Below, one piece after another: positions 34,358-43,241 of a stretch of 64,000 nt of DNA (positions within the stretch are counted from its first letter, which is position 1; each line of letters starts with the position of its first letter). This DNA is from DATMGU01 sp035555315 (GTDB taxonomy: Bacteria; Pseudomonadota; Alphaproteobacteria; ATCC43930; CGMCC-115725), in assembly GCA_035555315.1 (NCBI GenBank), contig DATMGU010000060.1:85629-149628 (forward strand), written 5' to 3'. The translations under genes were made by a program, and so were the position numbers. Below the pieces are notes generated by a model. That model searched no databases and was not told the DNA's origin. It saw only the letters and a list, made by a program, of their open reading frames with translations.

Positions 34358-34873
34358 ATGGCTCGGCATTCGGCCAAAGCACTTTTGCTGATCCTTGGCC
34401 TATCGGCCGTCTCGGCCGCGACCCCGGCCCAGGCGCAGCAAATCGACGGGCGCGATCAAAGCTATCTGGCACTCAGCGTCGGCGGCTTCGACGTATTGCA
34501 TGGCAATAACGCCGCCGTGTTCCGCGGCGAGTTCCGCTCCGGTCAACGCCTTTGGATCTTCAAACCGATCGTCGGCGCCGAGGTGACCTCGGATGGCGCC
34601 GCCTATGGCTATGGCGGCGTCGGGGTCGACATCTATTTTGGCGATCACGTCGTGCTGACCCCGAGCTTCGCCGCCGGCGCCTTCGAGCGCGGCAATGGCA
34701 AGAAGCTGGGATCTTGGGTGGAATTCAAATCGGCCGCCGAGGTCGCCTACCGCTTCGACAACAGCACCCGCCTCGGCGTCGAATTCGACCACATCTCGAA
34801 TGCCGGCCTGACCAAATACAATCCGGGCGTCGAGTCCCTGCTGCTCGTCTATGCCATACCGCTCGGCTTCTAG
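34358..34873 (+). CDS. pagL: PagL-like lipid A 3-O-deacylase
   Basis: A 171-residue outer-membrane enzyme with a signal peptide (ALLLILGLSAVSAATPAQAQ). It should be an eight-stranded barrel. The catalytic triad is visible as His145 and Ser147 (FDHISNAGL) and Glu159 (NPGVES); the spacing of 2 and 14 residues equals that of Pseudomonas PagL (His126, Ser128, Glu140). It removes the 3-O acyl chain of lipid A. The start at MARHSAK places the signal peptide at the N-terminus. The gene stands alone between pip and a terminator. Confidence 0.87.
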   Translation: MARHSAKALLLILGLSAVSAATPAQAQQIDGRDQSYLALSVGGFDVLHGNNAAVFRGEFRSGQRLWIFKPIVGAEVTSDGAAYGYGGVGVDIYFGDHVVLTPSFAAGAFERGNGKKLGSWVEFKSAAEVAYRFDNSTRLGVEFDHISNAGLTKYNPGVESLLLVYAIPLGF

Positions 34874-34881
34874 CCGTCATT

Positions 34882-34905
34882 GCTCGTTGCGCTAACGCAA
34901 CGAGC
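34882..34905. terminator. Bidirectional hairpin terminator
   Basis: A perfect 10-bp stem (GCTCGTTGCG and its complement) with a CTAA loop lies between the convergent pagL and racemase genes. No long T-tract follows, but its place and symmetry fit a shared terminator. Confidence 0.75.
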
Positions 34906-34919
34906 GTTCTAGACGCTGG

Positions 34920-35651
34920 TTAGGCGCTGGGTTCGAAGCCGGACAGCAGGCCGTGATAGGGTTTTGGCAGCGGCCGGGCGTAATCGCCATGCTTGGCCGT
35001 GCCGAGACCCAGCGACACGAGGCTTTCGACCAGCCGGACCGCCATGCCGACGCCATCGATCACCGGCACGCCCAGTTCGGCCGAGAACTCGGCCGCCAAA
35101 TCGGCCATGCCGGCGCAGCCAAGCACGATGGCGCCGGCACCATCCTCGGCCACGGCGCGCCGGCATTCGTCGAGCAGGATCGCCCGCGCGTTGGAGCCGG
35201 GTTCATCGAGTTCCAGCACGGCGAGATCGCTGGCGCGCACCTTTCGGCAGAACCGGGCCATGCCGTAGCGCTCGGCCAGGTGCTCGGCGATGACGCAGGT
35301 GCGCCGCAGCGTCGTCACGACCGAGAAGCCGGTCGCGAGAAAGCTCGCCGCATGCATGGCCGCCTCGGCGATGCCGATCACCGGGCCGGTGGCGATCTCG
35401 CGCGCGGCGTCGAGGCCGGGATCGCCGAAGCAGGCGATCACCACCCCATCGACATCGCCGGCCGCCCGGATCTGATGCAGCACGCCCGGCACGCTCAGCG
35501 CCTCGTCATAATGTCCTTCGATCGAGACCGGCCCCATCGCCGGATTGACCGCGACGATCTCCGTGCCGGGCGATGCCGCCAGGCGCGCCGCCGCGCCGAT
35601 CTTGACGGTCATCGCGGCGGTCGTGTTCGGGTTGATGACCAGGATCCGCAT
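34920..35651 (-). CDS. Hydantoin/allantoin-type Asp/Glu racemase
   Basis: A 243-residue member of the Asp/Glu/hydantoin racemase family. The catalytic cysteines are Cys74 (VIACFGDPG) and Cys179 (LGCAGM), at the places known from hydantoin racemase HyuE. It interconverts enantiomers of 5-substituted hydantoins or allantoin. Its start has GGGGAGG at good distance. It is divergent from a Pot-type ABC operon with a sigma-54 promoter, and a PuuE-like gene lies beyond that operon, so allantoin is a good candidate substrate; this is inference. Confidence 0.87.
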   Translation of the reverse strand: MRILVINPNTTAAMTVKIGAAARLAASPGTEIVAVNPAMGPVSIEGHYDEALSVPGVLHQIRAAGDVDGVVIACFGDPGLDAAREIATGPVIGIAEAAMHAASFLATGFSVVTTLRRTCVIAEHLAERYGMARFCRKVRASDLAVLELDEPGSNARAILLDECRRAVAEDGAGAIVLGCAGMADLAAEFSAELGVPVIDGVGMAVRLVESLVSLGLGTAKHGDYARPLPKPYHGLLSGFEPSA

Positions 35652-35702
35652 GAACTACCTCCCCTAGGTACCGCTGCCGAGCGACGCCACGCGTATCGCC
35701 AC

Positions 35703-35718
35703 TGGCACATCGGTTGCT
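35703..35718 (+). promoter_or_regulatory. Sigma-54 (RpoN) promoter of the ABC operon
   Basis: The sequence TGGCACATCGGTTGCT fits the sigma-54 consensus TGGCAYR-N4-TTGCW at every defined position, including GG at -24 and GC at -12 with the required spacing. Transcription would start near 35729, about 17 bases before the first ATG of the ABC operon, leaving a CACGGAG ribosome site in the leader. An enhancer-binding protein such as NtrC would be needed; no clear NtrC dyad was seen in the short gap. Confidence 0.72.
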
Positions 35719-35745
35719 TATGACATGAGCACGGAGTGAACTGCC

Positions 35746-36837
35746 ATGTCTCAAGTCGAACTCGTCGCAGTCACCAAGCGGTATGGGCAAGTCGTTGCCG
35801 TCCACGGCATCGATCTGCGCATTCCGAGCGGGACCTATTGTTGTCTGCTGGGCCCATCGGGCTGCGGCAAGACCTCGACGCTGCGCATGATCGCCGGCCA
35901 TGAGACGGTCAGCGACGGCGACGTGCTGATCGACGACCGGAACGTCACCGACCTGCCGCCGGCCGGGCGCGGCACCGCCATGATGTTCCAGAGCTATGCC
36001 CTGTTTCCGCATCTCTCGGTACTCGACAATGTCGGCTTCAGCCTCAAGATGCGCGGCATGCGCAAGGCGGAGCGACGGGCGCGTGCCATGGAGATGCTGG
36101 CGCTGGTCCAGATGACCGCCTACGCGGCGCGCCTGCCCGGCCAGCTCTCCGGCGGCCAGCAACAGCGCGTGGCGCTGGCCCGCGCCCTGGTCACCCAACC
36201 CAAGGTCCTGCTGCTCGACGAGCCGCTCTCGGCGCTCGACCCGTTCCTGCGCGGGCGGATGCGCGAGGAATTGAAGCGCCTGCAGCGGGAATTGGGCATC
36301 ACCTTCATTCACGTGACCCATGGCCAGGACGAGGCGATGGCGCTCGCCGATCTGGTCGTGGTCATGGCCGATGGTGCCATCCAGCAGGCCGGCCCGCCCC
36401 GCATCGTGTTCGACGCGCCGCGCACGGCGTTCGTCGCCCGGTTCATGGGCGGCCAGAACGTGCTGGCGGGGGAAGCCTCCGCCGACGGCACCGGCATCGT
36501 CCTGCCGGACGGCGTGGTGGTGACCACGCGCGACACCGTACCGGCCGGGGCGGCGGCGGTCGCGGTGCGCTGCGACCGGCTGCATCTGATGCCGCATACG
36601 CCCCTGGGCCTCGGCGGCGCGGATCGGCTGGACCCGGGCCGGCTGAATCAAGTACCGGGCGAGGTCTCCGCGATCGAGTACCACGGCGCCTTCGTCCGGC
36701 TGTCGCTGCGCCGACCGCAAGGCGACGATCTCACCGTGCTGGTCGACGATACCGACTACTACGCGAACCCCGTGGCCATCGGCACTTTGGTGGCCGCGGG
36801 GTTCGCGCCCGACGACGTTCACGTTCTGGCTCATTGA
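35746..36837 (+). CDS. Pot-type ABC transporter ATP-binding protein
   Basis: A 363-residue ATPase with Walker A GPSGCGKTS, signature LSGGQQQR, and Walker B LLLDEPLSALD, plus a C-terminal TOBE-like regulatory domain (about 285-363). It belongs to the PotA/FbpC subgroup for polyamines, ferric iron or related solutes. It is the first gene of a four-gene importer operon with its own sigma-54-type promoter. Nitrogen-linked substrates such as ureides or polyamines are plausible. Confidence 0.92.
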   Translation: MSQVELVAVTKRYGQVVAVHGIDLRIPSGTYCCLLGPSGCGKTSTLRMIAGHETVSDGDVLIDDRNVTDLPPAGRGTAMMFQSYALFPHLSVLDNVGFSLKMRGMRKAERRARAMEMLALVQMTAYAARLPGQLSGGQQQRVALARALVTQPKVLLLDEPLSALDPFLRGRMREELKRLQRELGITFIHVTHGQDEAMALADLVVVMADGAIQQAGPPRIVFDAPRTAFVARFMGGQNVLAGEASADGTGIVLPDGVVVTTRDTVPAGAAAVAVRCDRLHLMPHTPLGLGGADRLDPGRLNQVPGEVSAIEYHGAFVRLSLRRPQGDDLTVLVDDTDYYANPVAIGTLVAAGFAPDDVHVLAH

Positions 36838-36857
36838 GCCAACCACAGGAGGAAACC

Positions 36858-38171
36858 ATGACTACCGACAAGCGCGCCGGCAAAGCCGGCAAGGCCCCGC
36901 GTTCCGTGAACCGGCGCTCGGTGCTGAAGGGTGCCGCCGCGGTCGCCGGTACGGCGATCGGTTCCGGTGCGATTACCGGGTTTCCCACGATCTGGGCGCA
37001 GAACATCAAGAATGTGACGCTGCGCCAGGTCGGTACCGGCGTGTCGAACCTCAATGCCGTCGCCGACAAGGTGAAGGAGGATCTGGGCTTCACGCTGCAG
37101 ATGACGGCGCTCGACAGCGACGCGGTGACCCAGCGGGCGGTGACCCAGCCGGGTTCCTACGACATCGCCGATTGCGAATACTGGATCTGCAAGAAGATCT
37201 TCCCGTCCAGCGTGCTACAGCCGATGGACACCAACAAGATCAAGAATTTCAACAAGATCGTGCCGCTGTTCATCACCGGCAAGCTGACCCCGGATTCGGT
37301 CATCGCGCAGGGCACCGCCCCGCATACGGTGGGCTTCGTGGAAGGCAAGACCTCGACCAAATTCGCCAAGCAGCCGACCAATTGGATGACGCTGATCCCG
37401 ACGATCTACAACGCCGATACGCTGGGCATTCGCCCCGACCTGGTCGGTCGGCCGATTACCCAGTGGAAGGATCTGATGGATCCGGCCTTCAAGGGCAAGG
37501 CGTCGATCCTGAACATCTCCTCGATCGGCATCATGGACGCGGCGATGGTCTGCGAGTCGATGGGCGCCATCAAGTACAAAGACAAAGGCAACATGACCAA
37601 GGCCGAGATCGACAAGACCATGGCCGTGCTGGTCGAAGCCAAGAAGGCCGGTCAGTTCCGGGCGTTCTGGAAGACCTTCGACGAATCGGTGAACCTGATG
37701 GCGTCGGGCGAAGTGGTGATCCAGTCGATGTGGTCCCCGGCGGTCGCGGCGGTGCGCTCCAAGGGCATCGCCTGCACCTTCCAGCCGCTGAAGGAAGGCT
37801 ATCGCTCCTGGGGCGGCGGTCTCGGCCTCGCCAAGCATCTCTCCGGTATCGAGCTCGACGCCGCCTATGAATACATCAATTGGTATCTGTCCGGCTGGGT
37901 CGGCGCCTATCTCAACCGCCAGGGCTATTACAGCGCCGTGTTGGACACCGCCAAGGAACATATGAGCCCGGCGGAATGGGCATTCTGGATGGAGGGCAAG
38001 CCCGCCGCGAGCGATATCCTGAGCCCGGAAGGCAAAGTCATGGAAAAGGCCGGTGCCGTGCGCGATGGCGGCTCGTTCTATGAGCGCATGGGCCATGTGG
38101 CGTGCTGGAACTCGGTCATGGACGAGAACAAGTACATGGTCCAGAAGTGGAACGAGTTCATCGCGGCATAA
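36858..38171 (+). CDS. Extracellular solute-binding protein, PotD type
   Basis: A 437-residue periplasmic binding protein with a Tat signal (NRRSVLKGAAAVAGTAIGSGAITG). The mature part, NVTLRQVGTGVSNL... with YEYINWYLSGWVGAYLNRQGYYS, resembles spermidine/putrescine-type binding proteins. The ATG at 36858 follows AGGAGG. It lies 20 bases after the ATPase and 24 bases before the permease. The true ligand is unknown. Confidence 0.9.
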   Translation: MTTDKRAGKAGKAPRSVNRRSVLKGAAAVAGTAIGSGAITGFPTIWAQNIKNVTLRQVGTGVSNLNAVADKVKEDLGFTLQMTALDSDAVTQRAVTQPGSYDIADCEYWICKKIFPSSVLQPMDTNKIKNFNKIVPLFITGKLTPDSVIAQGTAPHTVGFVEGKTSTKFAKQPTNWMTLIPTIYNADTLGIRPDLVGRPITQWKDLMDPAFKGKASILNISSIGIMDAAMVCESMGAIKYKDKGNMTKAEIDKTMAVLVEAKKAGQFRAFWKTFDESVNLMASGEVVIQSMWSPAVAAVRSKGIACTFQPLKEGYRSWGGGLGLAKHLSGIELDAAYEYINWYLSGWVGAYLNRQGYYSAVLDTAKEHMSPAEWAFWMEGKPAASDILSPEGKVMEKAGAVRDGGSFYERMGHVACWNSVMDENKYMVQKWNEFIAA

Positions 38172-38195
38172 GCGATTCCGCTGGACCCATCCACG

Positions 38196-39122
38196 GTGTC
38201 ACAACACACCGACGTGTCCGCCGCCGCGCCCGACCGGGTCGCGGCGCGCGGTGCCCGGTCGCTCGGCGGGCGCCTGCCCGGCATGGCGGTGGCGTATCTC
38301 CAAGCGCTGCCGCTCATGCTGGTGCTGGCAGTCTTCCTGGTCGTCCCGATCCTGACGATCGTCGTGGTCAGTTTTTGGGACTTCGACGAATTCCAATTGC
38401 TGCCCGATTTCGTGCTCAACAATTATGCCGACGTACTGGGCTCGGCGGTCACCTGGAAGACCTATCTGGAGACCCTGAAGCTGGCGGTCCTGACCTGGGC
38501 GCTGACTGCGGCGATCGGCTTCTGGGTCGCCTATTTCCTGGCGTTCCATGTGCGCGGCCTGATTTGGCAGACCGGGCTGTTCCTGCTGTGCACGATCCCG
38601 TTCTGGACTTCGAACATCATCCGGATGATCTCTTGGGTACCGTTTCTGGGCCGAAACGGTCTTTTGAACGCGCTGATGCTGCGGCTGCATTTGATCGATC
38701 AGCCGCTCGAATTCCTGCTGTTCTCGGATTTCGCGGTCGTGCTCGCCTTCGTCCATCTCTACACGCTGTTCATGGTGGTGCCGATCTTCAACTCGATGAT
38801 GCGGATCGACCGGTCGGTGATCGAAGCGGCGATCGATGCCGGCGCCGGCCCGGCCGCGGTCGTCTGGAACATCGTCCTGCCGCTGGCCAAGCCCGGCCTG
38901 GCGATCGGCTCGATCTTCGTGCTGACCCTGGTGATGGGCGATTTCGTCACGGTACGGTTGATGAGCGGCGGCCAAAGCGCCTCGCTGGGCCTGCTGATGG
39001 CGAACGAGATGAGCCTGTTGCAATACCCGACCGCGGCAGCCACGGCGATCATCCTGCTGATCACCGTGCTGCTGATGATCGCGGCGCTGATGCGCGCGGT
39101 CGATATCCGCAAGGAGCTGTGA
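38196..39122 (+). CDS. ABC transporter permease, PotB type
   Basis: A 308-residue inner-membrane permease with six or so helices and the cytoplasmic EAA loop (VIEAAIDAGAGPAAVVWNIVLPLAKPG). The start is GTG at 38196. It pairs with the following permease to form the channel of the importer. Confidence 0.92.
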   Translation: MSQHTDVSAAAPDRVAARGARSLGGRLPGMAVAYLQALPLMLVLAVFLVVPILTIVVVSFWDFDEFQLLPDFVLNNYADVLGSAVTWKTYLETLKLAVLTWALTAAIGFWVAYFLAFHVRGLIWQTGLFLLCTIPFWTSNIIRMISWVPFLGRNGLLNALMLRLHLIDQPLEFLLFSDFAVVLAFVHLYTLFMVVPIFNSMMRIDRSVIEAAIDAGAGPAAVVWNIVLPLAKPGLAIGSIFVLTLVMGDFVTVRLMSGGQSASLGLLMANEMSLLQYPTAAATAIILLITVLLMIAALMRAVDIRKEL

Positions 39123-39162
39123 TGCCCGCCACAACGCCGGGCGCGACTTCAGGCCGAGCGCC

Positions 39163-39972
39163 ATGAAAGGCGAACGCCGCTCGGTCCGGTTTTGGCTGCT
39201 GGCCGGCTTTTTCGGCCTATTCGTGCTGTTTCTCTACGGGCCGATGTCGACCATCTTCATCCTGTCGTTCCAGGGGCCGGATGGCGGCCTGACCTTCCCC
39301 ATGAATGGCACGTCGGTGCATTGGTTCCGCAACCTGTTCGAACAGCAGGCGGTCGGCGATTTCTGGGGATCCTTCGATCGGTCCTTCGAGTTGGGCCTGA
39401 TCGTCATGGTCCTGACGCTGGTCATCTCGGTCCTGGGCGGGCTTGCCTTCCGCAAGCGGTTCGTCGGCGCCACGGTGCTGTTCTACCTCACCGTGGCCAG
39501 CCTGATCGTGCCGTCGATCCTGATCAGCCTGGGCATCGGGTTGATGTTCAACATCATCGGCATTCAGCCGATCTGGTACACCTCCGGCCTGGGCGCGCAC
39601 CTTACCTGGACGCTGCCCTTCGGCCTTCTGATCATGTTCGCCGTGTTCAACCGCTTCAACCCCGCCTATGAGGAAGCCGCGCGCGATCTGGGCGCCTCGC
39701 CCTGGCAGGTATTCCGCTATGTCGTGCTGCCGCTGATCGCGCCCAGCCTGCTGGGCGTCGGGTTGTTCGGCTTCACCCTCTCCTATGATGAATTCGCCCG
39801 CAGCCTGATGACGGCGGGTTCGCTCAACACGCTGCCGCTCGAGATCTACGGCATGACCACCAACGTCACGACGCCGGTGCTCTACGCGCTGGGCACGCTC
39901 ACCACGGTGTTCAGCTTCATCGTCATCCTGCTCTGCCTGGGCACCGCCGCCCTGCTGCAGCGCCGGCGCTAG
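39163..39972 (+). CDS. ABC transporter permease, PotC type
   Basis: A 269-residue permease with six helices and the EAA loop YEEAARDLGASPWQVFRYVVLPLIAPS. It starts 40 bases after the first permease gene and ends overlapping, tail to tail, the PuuE-like gene by four bases. It completes the ATPase, binding protein and permease set. Confidence 0.92.
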   Translation: MKGERRSVRFWLLAGFFGLFVLFLYGPMSTIFILSFQGPDGGLTFPMNGTSVHWFRNLFEQQAVGDFWGSFDRSFELGLIVMVLTLVISVLGGLAFRKRFVGATVLFYLTVASLIVPSILISLGIGLMFNIIGIQPIWYTSGLGAHLTWTLPFGLLIMFAVFNRFNPAYEEAARDLGASPWQVFRYVVLPLIAPSLLGVGLFGFTLSYDEFARSLMTAGSLNTLPLEIYGMTTNVTTPVLYALGTLTTVFSFIVILLCLGTAALLQRRR

Positions 39973-40856
39973 ACCAGCGTCCCATCCGGCAGATCGAGGC
40001 AGTGCCGGGCGACCGCCCCCGCCGTGGTGACCCAGCAGCCGTCGCGCGCGGCGGCGATGTGGCCGAGTGCCCGGCGCAGATGACGCAGCCGATAGGGCTG
40101 ACCGACGATGTAGGGATGCAGGGCGATCCCCATGACCAGCGGCATGGCGCGCGCCTGATGACGCATCTCGTCGAAATTATCGATGATCATATCGGCGAAG
40201 GCATCGGCGTTCATCTTGCGGGCGACGATCGCCGGGATGTCGTTGACCTCCTGCGGGTAGGGAACGGCCAGCAATCGGCCGCGCCGCGTGGCGAGCCAGA
40301 CCGGTTGATCGTCCATGCACCAGTCCAGCACATAGCGATAGCCGTGTTCCCGCAGCAGATCGGGCGTCACCGGACTCTCGGAAATCCACGGCCCCAGCCA
40401 GCCCTGGGGGGCCGCGCCCTCCTGGGTCGCGATGGCCGCCGTCGCTTCGGCGATCAACGCCGCCTCCGCCACCTCGTCCAGCACGCCCTGCCGTTCGGCG
40501 TTGCTGCGGCCATGGCCGACGATCTCGTCGCCGCGCGCACGGAACGCCGCCACGACCTCCGGGCAATGCTGGTAGAGGGTACTGTTGATCAGCACGGAGG
40601 CGGGCAGCGACAACTCGTCGAGCAGTTCCAGGAGGCGCCAGACGCCGACCCGGTTGCCGTAGTCGCGCCAGGCGTAATTCAGCACGTCCGGCGGCGGCCC
40701 GCCCGGCGCCAGTTCGGCGCCCAGGCCTTCGCCGAACGCGAAATGCTCCAGGTTCACCGCGACGTAAACCGCCAGGCGGTTGCCATCGGGCCATCGGTAA
40801 TCGGGGCGGCCGAGGATGGCGCGATAGGGGTAGCGGCCGTGCTGTGCCAGGGTCAT
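39969..40856 (-). CDS. PuuE-like polysaccharide-deacetylase-fold amidohydrolase
   Basis: A 295-residue NodB-fold protein. The opening YRWPDGNRLAVYVAVNLEHF, the EIVGHGRSNAE and GWLGPWISESPVTPDLL segments, and VMGIALHPYIVGQPYR near the C-terminus follow the pattern of metal-independent allantoinase PuuE and its relatives rather than of chitin deacetylases. It probably opens a ureide ring or hydrolyses an amide. Its convergent position next to the ABC operon and the divergent racemase supports ureide use. Allantoinase activity is an inference. Confidence 0.82.
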   Translation of the reverse strand: MTLAQHGRYPYRAILGRPDYRWPDGNRLAVYVAVNLEHFAFGEGLGAELAPGGPPPDVLNYAWRDYGNRVGVWRLLELLDELSLPASVLINSTLYQHCPEVVAAFRARGDEIVGHGRSNAERQGVLDEVAEAALIAEATAAIATQEGAAPQGWLGPWISESPVTPDLLREHGYRYVLDWCMDDQPVWLATRRGRLLAVPYPQEVNDIPAIVARKMNADAFADMIIDNFDEMRHQARAMPLVMGIALHPYIVGQPYRLRHLRRALGHIAAARDGCWVTTAGAVARHCLDLPDGTLV

Positions 40857-40996
40857 CGGCTCTCCGTCACGTCAATCGGGGTAATTCAGCCACGTGCGAG
40901 CTTACGGTGTCCGATCGGCGGAGGTATCGTGTCAATCTGCATCCGCGCGGCCTCCGGCGACCTCGCCTGCCGGAGACCATCGATCGGAAGGGGAGC

Positions 40997-43237
40997 ATGA
41001 CCGAGCAGATCGCGGGAGCGCCCGCCCGGCGTCTAGAGACGCTGCGTGCGAGACTGAGCGCCGCCGTCCCGCTCAATCTCGAAGCGCTGAGCGTCGCCGC
41101 CGGCATCCGCGCGGCCTTCGCCTGCGCGCTGCCCGTCCTCATCGCCGAATTGCTCGGCATGCGGGTGTTGAGCTGGATCGCGATCGTGGCGTTCTGGGGC
41201 TGCCTGGTCGATCAGGGCGGCGCCTGGCGGACGCGGTTCGCCGCCATGGCCGGCTTCACGGTGTTCGCGGCGATCGGCTGCGTCCTGGCCACCTTGATAA
41301 AGCCGCATCTGTGGCTGGCCGTGCCGTTCGTGTTGCTGTGGTCGTTCGGCGGCAGCATGGTGCGGGTCTATGGCGCCGCCACCGCGACAGCCGGCCTGCT
41401 GGCCACGGTCGCGGTACTGGTCGCCCTCGACGTCCCGGGCGAGGGGCTCGCCGATGCGCTGATCCTGGGCGGGCTGACCATCACCGGCGGGTTATGGGCC
41501 ATGCTGCTGGTGCTGGTGCTGTGGCGGCTGCATCCCTATGGGCCGGCGCGCCGAGCGGTCGGCGATTGCTGGCATGCGCTCGCGGGCTTCGCCGCCGCGC
41601 TTGGCCGACTGCATCGGGGTAGCCCGGTCGATGCCGGACAATGGAGCCAGGTTGCCCGGCAGCGACGCGGTGCCAGTCGAAACGCGATCGAAACCGCCCG
41701 TCAGATGCTGGTCGCGACCCGCCGAACGCGCGCCGGCATCACCGGCCGCAGCGCCCAGCTGCTGGCACTGCTGGCGGATGCGGATCAGGTCTTCGCCGCC
41801 CTTTTGGCCTTGAGCGAATTGCTGGAAGTCGCCAGCACCACCACGCCGAACCCCCGCCTCGAACGGCCGATCAGGCTCGCCTTGGGGCGCCTGGCCGGGC
41901 GGATCGACGGTCTGGCGATGGCGCTCGCCGGCCGCCCCCTGCCACCGCCCAACAACCTCGCCGGCGCCATCGCCGAGGTGCGCCGCCGGGTTGGCGAGGT
42001 TAAAGATGGGGGGGCGGTCTATGCCCATGCCGCGGATCTGCTCGACCGGATCGCCCAATGGGTCAAGATCGCGACCGAGAACCTGGACGGCGCACAGCCA
42101 CGCAAGGCGCTGACCGATGCCATCGCCGAACGGGCATCCGGTGGCGGCCTGGGCACCTTCCTGACGCCGCTGCGCGCCAATCTGAACATCGGCTCGATCG
42201 CCCTGCGCCACGCGCTGCGCCTGGCCATCACCGCCGGTTTCGCGGTGCTGGTCACCGGTCTGCTGGACCTCACCCGCGGCTATTGGGTGAGCATCACCGC
42301 CATCGTCGTCCTGCAACCTTATATGGCGGCGACCTGGCGGCGCACGCTGGAGCGCGTCGCCGGCAGCGTGCTGGGCGGGCTGATCGCGGCGGGGATCAGC
42401 CTGATGATCCACGCCCCCTTGGCAATCACAGCGGTCATCTTTCCGCTGAGCGTCATCGCGATGGCGCTGCGCACGGTCAATTACGCGGTGTTCGTGCTGT
42501 GCCTGACGCCGCAATTCGTGCTGATCGCCGAGCTGTTCCAGACCGGTGGCGCCGCCGATCCGGACCTCGCCGGCCTGCGCGCGCTGAACAGCACCCTGGG
42601 CGGGTTGCTCGGTCTGACCGCCGGCTTTCTGCTGTGGCCCAGTTGGGAGGCGCCGCATCTGCCCAAACGGCTGGCCGAGGCGATCCGCGCCAACCGCGAC
42701 TACCTGCTGGCGGCCTTGGCCGCGACACTTGGGAATGCGACCGCCAGGGCGGGTGGCCGCGATCCGGAGGCGGCCCGGCGCCAGGCCGGCCTCGCCAGCA
42801 ACAACGCCGAGGCCTCGCTGCAGCGCCTGATGAGCGAACCAAGGCCGCAAGCCAATCGGGAGGCGGAGCCCGGCATGATGATCCTCGCCTGCCTGCGCCG
42901 GGTGGCCGGCGTCGCTGCCACCTTGACCCTGCTGCAGACTCAACGGCCGGACGAAACCGAGGCACGGATGATCGCCGCCACCGGTGAATGGGCGGGCAGC
43001 GCGCTCTCCGCGATCGCCGATGCGCTGGCCAGCGGCCGCGCCCCGCCGCCGCTGCCGGAGCCCCCGGCGCTGACACCCGCCGAGGACGGTGCCACGGATC
43101 GGATAGCCCCACAGATAGCCTCAGACCGGATGGCGGGGGAGCGAACCACCCTTTGGCCGCATGAGCTGGCGCGCATACGCCGGCAGGTCGATGTCATCGA
43201 GGACGCGGCACACCGGCTGGTCGGCGTGCCGGCTTGA
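40997..43237 (+). CDS. FUSC-family membrane protein (aromatic acid exporter-like)
   Basis: A 746-residue membrane protein with two groups of about five or six helices (about 25-180 and 390-560) separated by cytoplasmic regions, the layout of YccS/AaeB-type FUSC proteins. AaeB exports hydroxylated aromatic carboxylates. The duplicated hydrophobic halves are visible as AFACALPVLIAELLGMRVLSWIAIVAFWG and AITAGFAVLVTGLLDLTRGYWVSITAIVVLQPY, in parts. The ATG at 40997 follows AAGGGGAG. No AaeA-like partner is adjacent. Confidence 0.85.
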   Translation: MTEQIAGAPARRLETLRARLSAAVPLNLEALSVAAGIRAAFACALPVLIAELLGMRVLSWIAIVAFWGCLVDQGGAWRTRFAAMAGFTVFAAIGCVLATLIKPHLWLAVPFVLLWSFGGSMVRVYGAATATAGLLATVAVLVALDVPGEGLADALILGGLTITGGLWAMLLVLVLWRLHPYGPARRAVGDCWHALAGFAAALGRLHRGSPVDAGQWSQVARQRRGASRNAIETARQMLVATRRTRAGITGRSAQLLALLADADQVFAALLALSELLEVASTTTPNPRLERPIRLALGRLAGRIDGLAMALAGRPLPPPNNLAGAIAEVRRRVGEVKDGGAVYAHAADLLDRIAQWVKIATENLDGAQPRKALTDAIAERASGGGLGTFLTPLRANLNIGSIALRHALRLAITAGFAVLVTGLLDLTRGYWVSITAIVVLQPYMAATWRRTLERVAGSVLGGLIAAGISLMIHAPLAITAVIFPLSVIAMALRTVNYAVFVLCLTPQFVLIAELFQTGGAADPDLAGLRALNSTLGGLLGLTAGFLLWPSWEAPHLPKRLAEAIRANRDYLLAALAATLGNATARAGGRDPEAARRQAGLASNNAEASLQRLMSEPRPQANREAEPGMMILACLRRVAGVAATLTLLQTQRPDETEARMIAATGEWAGSALSAIADALASGRAPPPLPEPPALTPAEDGATDRIAPQIASDRMAGERTTLWPHELARIRRQVDVIEDAAHRLVGVPA

Positions 43238-43241
43238 AGGA

